Shown in pieces: positions 36,001-46,104 of a stretch of DNA of 64,000 nucleotides. Below the pieces are notes generated by a model that searched no databases, was not told where the DNA came from, and saw nothing but the letters and a program-made list of their open reading frames with translations. Position 1 is the stretch's first letter. Every line of letters begins with the position of its first letter. This DNA is from Panorpa germanica (lineage: Eukaryota; Arthropoda; Insecta; Mecoptera; Panorpidae), in contig OY783208.1 in the NCBI GenBank assembly GCA_963678705.1, positions 21,788,207-21,852,206 of the forward strand. The letters run 5' to 3'. The position numbers were made by a program, and so were the translations under genes.

Positions 36001-36138
36001 TATCTCGTCGATGTCGAGCACGGTGACATTGTCCCAGTAGGAGTGAGCCTCCTTGAGAACTGGAATTGGTTTATTAAACTTGAAGCCGGTTGAACTCAGC
36101 ATCCGGGAATAGAACGAAATACGATTTTTAAATGACAT
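33046..36138 (-). CDS. Leucine-rich-repeat protein of the local F-box/LRR family, 3 coding exons, about 493 aa
   Basis: On the minus strand the coding exons are 36138-34837, 33509-33381 and 33096-33046. All junctions are phase 0, with donors GTAAGT and GTATGT. Lengths of exons 2 and 3 (129 and 51 bases) are identical to the three paralogues. Exon 2 encodes NLELSGHSLTANLVPQIKAE and exon 3 DISQESSHPLLEVNIF, aligning with paralogue HLKLSGSSLTAELVPEIKE and DVPAGSSHPLLHVHFK. The body is a series of degenerate leucine-rich repeats. The N-terminus keeps only the last part of the F-box (IPVLKEAHSYWDN against IPGLEAVDAYWKK); the first F-box helices are missing and an in-frame TAG lies upstream of the ATG. 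It may therefore not bind SKP1. The first coding exon extends as 5' UTR to acceptor 36224/36225, and a homologous 5' exon is found at 40235. A MITE sits in the first coding intron. Confidence 0.82.
33808..34085 (+). repeat. Fragment of the TTGTGAAC-type MITE relative
   Basis: It starts TTGGTTGTGAACCATAAC and includes GTGCAAAAGAGATGCAGAAT, shared with 61890-61915 and (complement) 44730-44760. It lies in the first coding intron of the LRR gene. Confidence 0.6.
34111..34722 (-). mobile_element. MITE family A in the first coding intron of the LRR gene
   Basis: It runs from AATGGGATCGTGTCCTCAT to GACATAGGACACAAGCTCATT. It is complete apart from small indels. Confidence 0.88.
34724..34795. repeat. 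Terminal fragment of the TTGTGAAC-type MITE relative
   Basis: It reads TTGGATATTTAATCAAATAA to AAATGAGTTCACAACCTAATT, matching the end of the element at 1676-2145 in complement. It directly abuts the donor side of the LRR gene's first coding exon. Confidence 0.55.
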
Positions 36139-36466
36139 GGTGGAAGATGAAGATGACTACGAGGAGTAGCACAAAATATTTGACAGTCTGGATTGATTTC
36201 TTCGATGGGAGAATCTTCGTTCACCTGGAATTGAAAGTTACATTAATTTGGGGAATTTATGAATCGTGTCTTATGTGTTTCTACCAGAGCTGCGGAGTCG
36301 GTAAAAAAACATTCGACTCCTACTTCTGCTCTGGCTTCTACTTCAACCAAATTCAATACTAAGATATTTTGGGGTGTGTCTAATATAAAAGGGAAAGTCT
36401 TGTTATTTAAGGTATATATAAAAGTTCATGTAATCTTAAAAACATAAGGATTAAAAGTGTTTATTT

Positions 36467-36959
36467 GCGGATAAAATGGCAAAGGAATCAATAAATTTAG
36501 AAATTGAGATGAAAGTGAAATTACCTTTATATGAAATTTTTAATATAATCAAAAAATTAAACTTCAATTTAAGAAACCAAGATTTCATTAACAAAAGTCA
36601 ATTAAAAGGAAGAGATTATTATATGTTACATCCAAATTTAAGTAAGAAGAGATGGTTTAGAAATGAGTCCCGCAAAATTATATCAACTATAATCGGAATC
36701 AAAAGTAATCATTGCAAAACTCCAGCTCACCTGTACAAAATTAATATTAAATCTGACGATAAGTCAATGTGGTGAAGAAAGAACTTTGGATCATATTATA
36801 TTTGAATACATAAATTATAGCTTAGAAAGATCTAAATTGAATAGTGATATATTAGATGTGATTAAAACTTTTCCTGTTAATACTAAATTTTTGTTAAGTG
36901 ATTCAAAATTAATTAGTGAATTATTGAAATATTTAGAAATTTGTAAAATTGAATTATAA
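36467..36959 (+). pseudogene. Non-LTR (LINE) retrotransposon ORF2 tail: RNase H end and C-terminus
   Basis: ADKMAKESINLE matches the end of a retrotransposon RNase H domain (GNExAD...AKES). It is followed by a typical tail: RKIISTIIGIKSNHCKTPAHL, then after a frameshift near 36765 CGEERTLDHIIFE, and DSKLISELLKYLEICKIEL before TAA at 36957-36959. This is the zinc-knuckle-like HC...CGEE...LDHI region of insect R1/Jockey-type elements. It is 5'-truncated and frameshifted, in the expanded first intron of the LRR gene. Confidence 0.8.
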
Positions 36960-37554
36960 ATTGTCAAATATGTATTAAAAATGTTTGATGGTGGCTATGA
37001 CGAATAAAAGTCAAGGCAAATAAATAAAAAAATTAAAGTATTTATATAAGCTATTTATATTTTATGTTTACCAGTTTTGAGTTGAATATAAAATTGAAAT
37101 GAATCTAAATTTGACCTTTACTAAAAACCATTATATATTAAGATTCCGTTTTATCCTGTGCTAATTTGTAAATTTTATTTATCTTAGATTTCATTTTCTC
37201 CAGTCTAAATTTATCTCATATTCCATTAGAGTTCTAGGATAAATCTGCGACTGATAATACATACAATTATTTATTTTTCTCGTAGTGTATACGTTAATTA
37301 GTGTTCTGAACAATATCTTAAATTCTAGAAATGTATATTACATGTACTGATAAAGTTACCTATCAGGATCTCAAATGTGATTTGTTTTAAATAGTCGCAA
37401 TATTATTGAAGATATAAACAATTAAAATAGTCGTTTAAAGAACCAGGACAATTGAACGGGATAAAACTTTCTATTGACAAGGAGAGGAAGACGTAGATGC
37501 GGTGTGACGTCACATTCAGTATAAAATATACAAAAAATGGTTAAAAAAGAAGCC
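36960..37554. other. LINE 3' flank and MITE remnant
   Basis: 37300-37510 resembles half of a family A relative (TCAGGATCTCAAATGTGAT, GATATAAACAATTAAAATAG, GTGTGACGTCAC). Confidence 0.4.
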
Positions 37555-38155
37555 AATGGCTTGTGTCCTATGTCTTAATTTCTATAAAAGTGTACTATAT
37601 ATTGATAAAGTGGGTTACTAGAACCTCAAATGTTCAATTATTTTTTAATAACTCCTTATATGTTAAGAGATATTAACAATTAAAAAAGTCATTTTGTCTC
37701 TTTAATTATTAAAGGGAATCAATGTTCTCCACATTCCAAGTGCATGTGACATCACAACCGCTGCCAACCTTACAGCTCATAAATCTCTGCTATATGTATT
37801 TATATATCAAAATATCAAATATTATTTACAGCTATTTCAATGAACAATAAAATTTCAATATTATGTCTGCCTTAGCAGGGTTAAATAAAATAAAAACTCA
37901 TTATTCTTTGATTTGACTTGATTATTTAACTACCAACAGCTACAGAACATTACCACAACACTGACCTACTCCACAAATACCTGACGTTAAAATGCATTTC
38001 ACGTAATACAAATATGGCCGGCCATTTCTAGTGCTAAAACTACGCTTCAGATTTTTAATTGCTATATCTCCGTCAACATTTAGATATTTAATAAAATAGA
38101 CACGCCAATGCACATTTATTAACATCAATTTCAATCAACAATTGAAAAATCGACC
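37555..38155 (+). mobile_element. MITE family A, right terminus lost
   Basis: The left end is AATGGCTTGTGTCCTATG. The copy stops at ATTGAAAAATCGACC, about 25 bases short of the right terminus. Confidence 0.85.
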
Positions 38156-38624
38156 GAGTGTACATTATTAACAAGCAACAAGCAAGATAAAGTATAAATA
38201 GAAAAAACATAGTTTCGCGTATATCTAAAAAACTGTTTTTAGGTATCCTCTAAAAAGATAATAATCTGCTAATAAAGCTAATCTGATTTATATTATGCTG
38301 TGTATTTTACATCTAGATTTCTTTTAATAATATTATTGTTTAGAGTCAGGCCCGCTGGTATGATCAGATAATGACGAATTGGCAACATCAAATAAATGTA
38401 CATTGGCGTCCATAGTTTACTTGGGGTGTTTTTATTTTATTTTATTACTTTGTCAATATTTATTTATCCTGGCTGACTTATTTATAGAATAGCCATTACT
38501 CATAGCAGGTAGACCAGTAGCTAAAGGTTTGAGGGACTTGTCAAATGCGTCATACATTCCTACGATAGTTAGTTCACTAGTAAAATAAAGTTTCAATAGA
38601 ATTTCGTAAAATTTAAACATAACT
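38156..38624. other. No feature recognised
   Basis: A/T-rich intronic sequence. Confidence 0.35.
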
Positions 38625-39250
38625 AGCATTTACCCCCTTTTGTATGTAAATTGAATTTAATTTCAAATTTTCGTTCTATTTTTAATTTGAAATATTTAAC
38701 TCGTTCTATATTAATTATACATATAACAACAAATAATTTTTCATATGAACTGACTAAAAAGATATATTTTTTTCAACAAAATATTTTATATTCAATAAAA
38801 TATTTTCAATTTATTCGCTATTTGGCAAACTTTTTTTTTCAAAATATATGATTTTTTTTTCGATTTGTAAATTAGGTACCAAAATTAGCTCATATACAAA
38901 ATTTCAACTTTCTAGCACAATTTTTATTCTCGGCAAAAACCTCCTTTTATAAAATTCTAAATTTCTAAAATTTGAAATATGTTTGTATTTAACAGCGTAA
39001 TACACAGGCAAAATTTCAAGTTTCTATCTCTTACGAACAAAAAGTTATACGGCAAAATATGTCCATTATTTTCCAGTTTTTGTAAAATTACGGGTTTCTA
39101 GAAAACTCAGGGAAAAATCCTAGGATGCCAAAAGTTTTAGAAATTTTTTCTCTACGAAATATGTAATTTTCAAGAAAATGCGCGAAGCCGTTTTCGAGCT
39201 GCTATACAAAATTCGTAGCAAACATATAAACAAATAAGAATATAAATATA
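38625..39250 (+). repeat. A/T-rich repeat family D
   Basis: It shares TACAAAATTTCAACTTTCTA and GCCGTTTTCGAGCTGCTATA with the copy at 10660-11500, same orientation. Confidence 0.65.
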
Positions 39251-39548
39251 CACTTGGAACATAAACATTATAATATAGGAGGATCAAATTTGAATTATAG
39301 TTTTGCTGGTTGTTTTAGATATGCAATGTACGGAACAGTCTTTTTTACAACCATCTTAGTATAATACTTCATGAGGTACACAACACAGCTGTTAGTAGTA
39401 AATGATGTAGAATAAGATGGCCAACTATTTTTCGTAGAAAGGGAGTACGAATGTAACTTCATAAAATAGGCAGAGGTCGGGAGACCTCTACATCAATTAG
39501 GATATAGAAAAAATAATTGTTTTTTTAAATAAAAAAATATTAATTTTA

Positions 39549-40135
39549 TGCAAAAAGTTAATCTTTCGGTAGTACGAAATATGAAATATATGAGAGACGA
39601 ACAAATATTGAAACTGTACTTTTGAAAATTAATTTTTATGTTCCCAATTAAATGGTTTTTTGATGCAAATAATAGTTTAATAATTAAAATAATAACTATA
39701 ATTAATGTCAAATTTATATTAATTCAATTCAAATGAAATATTTGTAAAAACATAATAATAAATTTAGCAACGTTGCCAAAAGAAATGTATGATTAATTTG
39801 AATTTTTCTCTCCATTTGCCATTTACAACGTTGCCGGCTCATATTTATACCCACATTTACTGTTTCTTACTGCTTTTATTTCAATATATTTATAAATAAG
39901 TATCCTTTTCATAATTTTCTTTTTCCAATAGCTTCAAAAAAGATTTGTTTATATACACGTAGTTTTTTAAAACCGTGTCACCATTTTTTCATGGTTAAAA
40001 GTTATGTTATGTAGTGAAATTTACCCAAAAATAATAATATACTCGTATATGGAAATTAGCTGTTTTAAAAATCAATTCTAAAAAGAAAACTATGAATCCT
40101 AGCTCACTAAAATGTTCAAATTTTACAAAGGTCTT
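39549..40135 (+). mobile_element. MITE family B, both ends eroded
   Basis: It has family B internal blocks (ATGCAAAAAGTTAATCTTTC, TGCCATTTACAACGTTGCC, AAAACTATGAATCCTAG). Confidence 0.65.
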
Positions 40136-40234
40136 ATATATATTTAATAACGAAATTAATTTCAAAACACATGTTGCTATAACATTAGAAATTTAGTGAA
40201 ATATTTGAGGTTATGTATATAAAGTGTGACATAC

Positions 40235-40300
40235 CTTAGTCAGTTGGTGTTGTCCTGTTCACTTGGTCGTTGCACACGAACTGAAGCATCCCCTGACCTA
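40235..40300 (-). other. Putative 5' non-coding exon (3' end) of the LRR gene at 33046-36138
   Basis: On the minus strand, the sequence ending CCAACTGACTAAG followed by GTATGT (donor at 40234) matches the block found upstream of all three other F-box/LRR copies (48865, 55303, 57901). It lies on the correct strand about 4 kb upstream of the acceptor at 36224/36225, so the intervening 4 kb, filled with LINE, MITE and A/T-rich repeats, is probably an expanded first intron. The upper boundary is not defined by the sequence. Confidence 0.5.
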
Positions 40301-40493
40301 AAGGGATTTTTAGTACATATTCAGGTAATGCTGTTGAAAATACAATTCTCAAAATAAGGGTAGGTTTGTGAAAGTGAAAGTGATTGACAGGAATGCAAAA
40401 AATATGCATAAGAAATAATAACACAGACTTGATTGTAATGACATGCGGCGTCCCAAGTCCGTTTAACCATTGAACAAATTATTGTTTCTATAT

Positions 40494-41080
40494 TTAAGGA
40501 GGCACAGCACCTTTGCGTAAATGATGAAAATGTCGTGAAATGTGGAGGAGCGATAGAAATAATTAAAATACATCCTGTCTTTATATTTTACTGACCTAGG
40601 GTTCATAGTTTTCTTTTTAGAAATAATTTAAAACAGTCAATTTCCATATATATCATAATTTTTAGCTCAATTTCACTACATAACAGTTTTAACTACGAAA
40701 AAATGGTGACACGGTTTTCAAAAACTATGTGTATATAAAAAAATCATTTTTGAAACTATATAACGAAAAAGAAAATTAGCAAAGTATACCAATTTATAAA
40801 TATAATAAAATAAAAGCAGTAAGAAACAGTAAATGAGGGTTATGAGCCGACAACGTTGCAAATGGCAAATGGAGAGAAAAATTTAAATTAATCATACAAT
40901 TGTTTATTACTTTTTTTACAGATATTTAATTTGAATTAATATAAATTTGACATTAATTATTAAATTATTATATGCATAAAAATATCATTTTAGAAGGCCA
41001 AAAAGAATTTACGTATTTCTTAATTCGTATTACCGAGTTTATTACTTTTTGCATTGTCGGTACGTCCTGTGCCTCCTTAA
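40494..41080 (-). mobile_element. MITE family B, reverse orientation
   Basis: It starts TTAAGGAGGCACAGCACCTT and ends GTACGTCCTGTGCCTCCTTAA. Interior blocks run in reverse. Confidence 0.8.
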
Positions 41081-41318
41081 ATAAATATAAGTTATTTGCA
41101 GAGCAACAACAGATATTATCTACTCATAATTATTCCATTAGTTAGAAAGAGACAACATATATTTAATATATTCTAATTCATACTATGTATATTCTGTATT
41201 TCTATGAGATAAAACATATATCTATCCTTCTCTTAATCTTATTTGTTTGTCAACATAACCATTTCGAATTGTCAAAATTTTACATGTTGTGTTTTTATTT
41301 TTACAAAGTGCTTCTGAA
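41081..41318. other. Short intergenic stretch, no feature recognised
   Basis: A/T-rich. The open frames seen here continue into the MITE and are not genes. Confidence 0.4.
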
Positions 41319-42410
41319 CTATGTCTTAATTTCTATAACAGTGTACTATATATTGATAAAGTGGGTTACTAGAACCTCAAATATTCAATTATTTGTTAAT
41401 AACTCCTTATATGTTAAGAGATAATAACAATTAAAAAAGTCATTTTGTCTCTTTAATTATTAAAGGGATTCAAGGTTGTACACATTCCAAGTGCATGTGA
41501 TATCACAACCGCTACCAACCTTACAGCTCATAAATCTCTGCCATATGTATTTATATATTAAATTATCAAATATTATTTACAGCTAATTCAAGAAACAATC
41601 AAATTTCAATATTATGTCTGCCTTAGCAAGGTTAAATAAAATAAAAACCTATTATTCTTTGCTATATACAGTTGGTAGTGATACACAGAACTACCAACAG
41701 CTACAGAACATTACCACAGCACTGATCGAAGCAGCAAATAACTGACTTCTCCCACTACATGTTACGTCATAAATATGGCCGACCATTTATAGCGCTAAAA
41801 CTACTATTCAAATTTTTAATTGCTATATCTCCGTCTCCATATTTGTATGACGTGAAATGCATTTTAACGTCAGTTATTTGTTGAGTATGTCAGTGCTGTG
41901 GTAATGTTCTGTAGCTGTTGGTAGTCGAAATATCAAGTCAAGTCAAAGAATAATAAGTTTTTATTTTATTTAACTCTGCTAAGGCAGACATAATATTGAA
42001 ATTTGATTGTTCCTTGATATAGCTGTAAATAATATTTGATATTTTGATATATAAATACATATAGCAGAGATTTATGATCTGTAAGGTTGGTAACCTTACA
42101 CAAGGATTGTGATGTCACATGCATTTGGAATGTGTACAACGTTGAATCCCTTTAATAATTAAAGAGACAAAATGACTTTTTTAATTGCTAATGTCTCATA
42201 AGATATAACGAGTTATTAACAAATAATTGAACATTTGAGGTTCTAGTAATCCACTTTATCAATATATAGTACACTTTTATAGAAATTAAGTTATAGGACA
42301 CAAGCCCATTGCTATATCTCCGTCAACATTTAGATATTTAATAAAATAGACACGCCAATACACATTTAATAACTTCGACTTCGACGTAATCGACTTTTAA
42401 AAAATGAGTT
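41319..42410. mobile_element. Composite of three family A MITE pieces in alternating orientation
   Basis: 41319-41836 is forward, 41837-42310 is reverse ending ATAGGACACAAGCCCATT, and 42311-42410 is a forward right-hand piece (GCTATATCTCCGTCAACATT). The first junction is inside the internal TATATCTCCGTC block. Confidence 0.8.
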
Positions 42411-42469
42411 CAGCTAGTTCCGATATTGCAATATGAGTCCGCCATTTGTCAAGATGTAAAATATTGTAC

Positions 42470-43470
42470 CCCAGTAAACAATTTGGTGAAGTGCCTTATT
42501 TAGTGAAGTTCGAGTCACTCGTACAATTCAATTCTAACGCTTTACAAGTTCGAAGCAACAACACAGAAACCAATTTTAGTTCAAATTCATTCTCTACCTG
42601 TCAAGATTTTGTGAAATAAAATCTGATATATGTAGTCTTAGCAAGTTCGTTAATAGTTCAAAAGTGGTACACAAAAGTCGCTTTTAGTTAAAATTCATTC
42701 TCTAGTTGTTAGAATTTTTTCATAATAATATTCTTTCTTTTTCCAACATCATTCATTAAGTATTTCTGTTTCTTTCCCACATGGATATATTTTTTTTAAG
42801 TTCACTTTCATCTCATTTATTCCAAAGTAAGAGAGAAACGAGATGCGGTTAGACAAGTAAAATATATTTTTCACCGTTACACTTGTATACTTGTATAGTA
42901 TTTTGTTCAGTACAGTATGCTTAAAGTATATGCTATCCTTTTTCAACAAATATTTCTTTAATGGTAATAGACAGACGCTATCTCCCTCAATCCCCGAATT
43001 TAATGTATATAAACGAAGATAGTATTTAGCGATGTAAGACAGAGGTTTTAAACCTAACGCAGACCTGCCGATCGTGGATTTTTGAATCACCAAAACAATG
43101 TAAAAAACTAATATAACGAGTATTGTTGAAGATGAATAATATTCATTAAAAAAATCACGATCCATACTAAAGATTATCTATTTATCATTATCTATTTATT
43201 TCTTAATTTAAATATTTATATTTTGCAGACTCTAAAAAGTAGAATGCCATTAAGTTTTATACCCCTGCTAGTGTCAAGTTTATAACTCCGGTCATAAATC
43301 ATAAACCGACTCCGCTTTTAATTCAGCAGTGAACCGTCGTTGCGATCTCTGTAGGTCATAAAAAGGGCCTTTCCTATGAACGACTGAATAGAAAACGAAC
43401 ACGTTCCAGACAAAAAACTCATGATATGTAATAGAAATTAAGTAGAATTTACTCCAAAATGTTTACTGGG
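42470..43470 (-). mobile_element. Family C element, about 1 kb, with an uncharacterised 138-codon open frame
   Basis: It lies between CCCAGTAAACAATTTGGTG and AAATGTTTACTGGG. The minus strand carries an open frame at 43165-42749 starting MDRDFFNEYY and ending KETEILNE. Its sequence is conserved but the frame is broken in the copies at 28 and 56 kb, so it is probably not a working gene. The element marks the outer edge of the left arm of the inverted duplication. Confidence 0.75.
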
Positions 43471-43649
43471 AGACAACATTTATTAGAGAGTGTTTGATGC
43501 CTTATTGTTATTTCTCTTTAACTGGTTGTTTCAATTACCTATTGTGATAACTATACGTTCAGTAATCGTCCCATTGTTTATTACAGATTGATCAAACTGA
43601 GTTTGCTCCATTGTTTCGTTCTCTTTTCGTTATAAAATAAAACTCAACC

Positions 43650-43677
43650 TATAAATAATATTTTGTGTATAGTCAGT
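43650..43677 (+). promoter_or_regulatory. TATA box plus arthropod initiator of the SIAH-like gene
   Basis: TATAAATA at 43650-43657 and TCAGT at 43673-43677 lie about 20-45 bases before the ATG at 43697, with roughly 25 bases between the TATA start and the initiator A. TCAGT is the arthropod initiator consensus. The same arrangement is preserved in reverse at 62957-62984 before the frameshifted copy. Spacing is slightly shorter than the usual 30, so the assignment is an inference. Confidence 0.5.
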
Positions 43678-43696
43678 AGAATTGTAACTTACGAAG

Positions 43697-44488
43697 ATGG
43701 TAGATTATATTTCAATGATGGAAGATAGAAACGTCACGGTTTTAAAGTGGTTAAAAATTATCTTTAATATTGAGAACAAATTATGGTGTTCCGTTTGTAC
43801 AGAAAAAGTGACAGGAAAAGTATATATGGGGGGAGTGTTTACAAAACCGTACTGCGTGTGTGAGCCCTGTCAGATTGTGAGAAACGATCTAAAGAAGACA
43901 GTTGAGGTTAGGAATATTTACATGGAACACGCAAGAAATAAACTATTCGCGATATACCTCGGAATGATTCCTTCAGAGGAAACGACACCCTGCAGATACT
44001 CCAGCAGCGGCTGCGAGAAACGGATGAAAGTCCATATAGAAGATCATGAAAAGGAGTGTTTATACCAGTCAAAGACTTGCATGTTTTGCAGTTGGAAGAT
44101 AACATATGCTGATTTACAGAAACATGTTTTACGAGAACATGCACATCTTAAAATCGGAAATGAGATTCTCACAAATGATGTGGAGAAATTTAGGGTTATC
44201 CTAGTGCGCGGGGAGGTTTTTGTGCTGTGGAAGATGATGTTGCTTACTGGAGAATTTGGATATACGGTTCACCATGTCACCCCCAAACAGAAGAGTGAAT
44301 TCCTTTATGATTTCATGACTTTAGGGACGGATGACACTCTAAACTTGTTTACAAGTTGTTCTTGTCTTGCCATCACCATGAAGGGATTACGCAATAAGGA
44401 ATACCTGAACACCACGTGTGTAGATAACGGAGTTCACGTGGGCAATGTTGATAAATTAAATGTACTAATCTTCCCAAGAAAGTATTAG
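43697..44488 (+). CDS. SIAH-type zinc-finger protein, single exon, 263 aa (left arm of inverted duplication)
   Basis: This is an intact single-exon gene. A TATAAATA at 43650-43657 and a TCAGT initiator at 43673-43677 precede the ATG. Residues about 14-75 contain half a RING (CSVC and CEPC pairs only) followed by RNIYMEHARNKLF, the helix that follows the SIAH RING. The double zinc finger is complete: CRYSSSGC (C-x6-C), DHEKEC, CMFC and KHVLREH, at about residues 97-150. The rest corresponds by position to the TRAF-like substrate-binding domain but is diverged. SIAH proteins form dimeric RING E3 ligases; the missing RING ligands make catalysis doubtful. A stop at 44486-44488 is followed by AATAAA at 44641-44646. 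The gene faces the broken F-box gene at 46105-47506. Its near-identical inverted partner at 62150-62937 is frameshifted. Confidence 0.87.
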   Translation: MVDYISMMEDRNVTVLKWLKIIFNIENKLWCSVCTEKVTGKVYMGGVFTKPYCVCEPCQIVRNDLKKTVEVRNIYMEHARNKLFAIYLGMIPSEETTPCRYSSSGCEKRMKVHIEDHEKECLYQSKTCMFCSWKITYADLQKHVLREHAHLKIGNEILTNDVEKFRVILVRGEVFVLWKMMLLTGEFGYTVHHVTPKQKSEFLYDFMTLGTDDTLNLFTSCSCLAITMKGLRNKEYLNTTCVDNGVHVGNVDKLNVLIFPRKY

Positions 44489-44628
44489 TTACTGGAGTGC
44501 TCGTATCCAGAGTAATTATGTTCACTAGTATTGATGCCGCTTTTACGACTTAATCTTTAGCATGCCCCTCTCGAATCGGTCCTGTCTTTATCTAATAATA
44601 CTACTATATTTGTATAATCATATTAAAT

Positions 44629-44840
44629 TTATATTTTTCTAATAAATGAAAAAAAAACTTCGTCATTTCTTGTTTGTTTTGAAACATGATGAATTGTCGC
44701 AACAGCTGCTATAAATTCGATGTTTAATTCTGCATCTCTTTTGCACTGCTCTTGTTTAACAAAGGTCGCCAAATAGAAAGAAGGTGAGAAAGCAATGACA
44801 TCGTGAACTGAAATCATATTTTGTAAATTTTGACCACTTT
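44629..44840. repeat. Fragment of the TTGTGAAC-type MITE relative downstream of the SIAH-like gene
   Basis: It contains GCATCTCTTTTGCACTGCTC and GACATCGTGAACTGAAATC. The same fragment, almost unchanged, lies inverted at 61800-62010. Confidence 0.55.
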
Positions 44841-45519
44841 AATAGGCTTGTGTCCTATGTCTTAATTTCTATAAAAGTGTACTATATATTGATAAAGTGG
44901 GTAACTAGGACCTCAAATGTTCAATTATTTTTAATAACTCCTTATATTTCAGGAGATATTAACAAATAAAAAAGTCATTTTGTCTTTTTAATTATTGAAG
45001 GGATTCAACGTTGTACACACTCTAACTGCATGTTACCTCACAACCGCTAGTTGCTATCTCTTTTATACAACAGAGCGTAAAGGACAAGTTTACAGATTAC
45101 CAACCTTACAGCTCATAAAACTTTGCTGTATGTATTTATATATGAAAATATCAAATATTATTTACAGTTATTTCAAGAAATAATAAAATTTCAATATTAT
45201 GTCTGCCTTAGCAGGGTTAAATAAAATGAAAACTTATTATTTTTTGACTTGACTTGATTATTTGACTACCAACAGCTACAAAACATTACGACAGCACTGA
45301 CCTACTCAACAAATAACTGACGTTAAAATGCATTTCACGTCAAACAAATATGGCCGACCATTTCTAGCGCTAAAACAACAATTCAAATAATTTAATTGCT
45401 ATATCTCCGTCAACATTTAGATATTTAATAAAATAGACACGCCAATACACATTTATTAACATCAATTTCAATTAACAATTGAAAAATCGACCACTAAAAA
45501 ATGAGGACACAAACCCATT
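44841..45519 (+). mobile_element. MITE family A, full length (left arm)
   Basis: It runs from AATAGGCTTGTGTCCTATG to ATGAGGACACAAACCCATT. Its inverted partner at 61275-61797 is about 155 bases shorter. Confidence 0.88.
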
Positions 45520-45534
45520 ATGTTAGGAAGATTC

Positions 45535-45977
45535 AAGGCCTTTACGTAAAAATTAAATGTAGGTTATTAACCGGCAACGTTGCAATTGCCAATGTGAGCG
45601 GGAAGTTCAAAATCGGAATAAATGTTATATAAAATATAACAATTTATTGGTCAAAGAACCAAATCACGCATGCGTCAACACACGTAAATTTGCAGCGTTG
45701 CCAAATTTATTATTCCTTTTTCAAAATATTTAATTTGTATTTAAATTGAGTTAATATAAATTTGATATTAATTATAGGTAATTTTTAATTTATTAAACTA
45801 TTATATGCATAAAAAATCATTTTAACAAGCAAAAAGCAGTTTAATAGGGAATTGAAAAATTCATTTTCATAGGTACAGTTCTAATATTTGCTCGTCCCTC
45901 ATGTACTTCGTATTTTGCATTTCGTATTACCAAGAGATAAACTTTTTGCATTGACGGTACGTCCTGTACCTCCTTAA
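45535..45977 (-). mobile_element. MITE family B, partial (left arm)
   Basis: Reverse orientation, ending GACGGTACGTCCTGTACCTCCTTAA; the other terminus is lost near 45540. Its partner is at 61006-61270. Confidence 0.75.
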
Positions 45978-46104
45978 TTAAAAAAACATTGTTATAACAA
46001 TTTAATAATTTATTCGTTCAAAATTAAAACATATTTAACAATTAACAACAGAGATGACTAAATATAATAGAAATATAAATGTACAGTGTTGGAAATAACA
46101 TTAT

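Noticed and set aside
35214..36040. Plus-strand frames of 72-93 codons
   Set aside because: Antisense to the LRR coding exon; no family resemblance.
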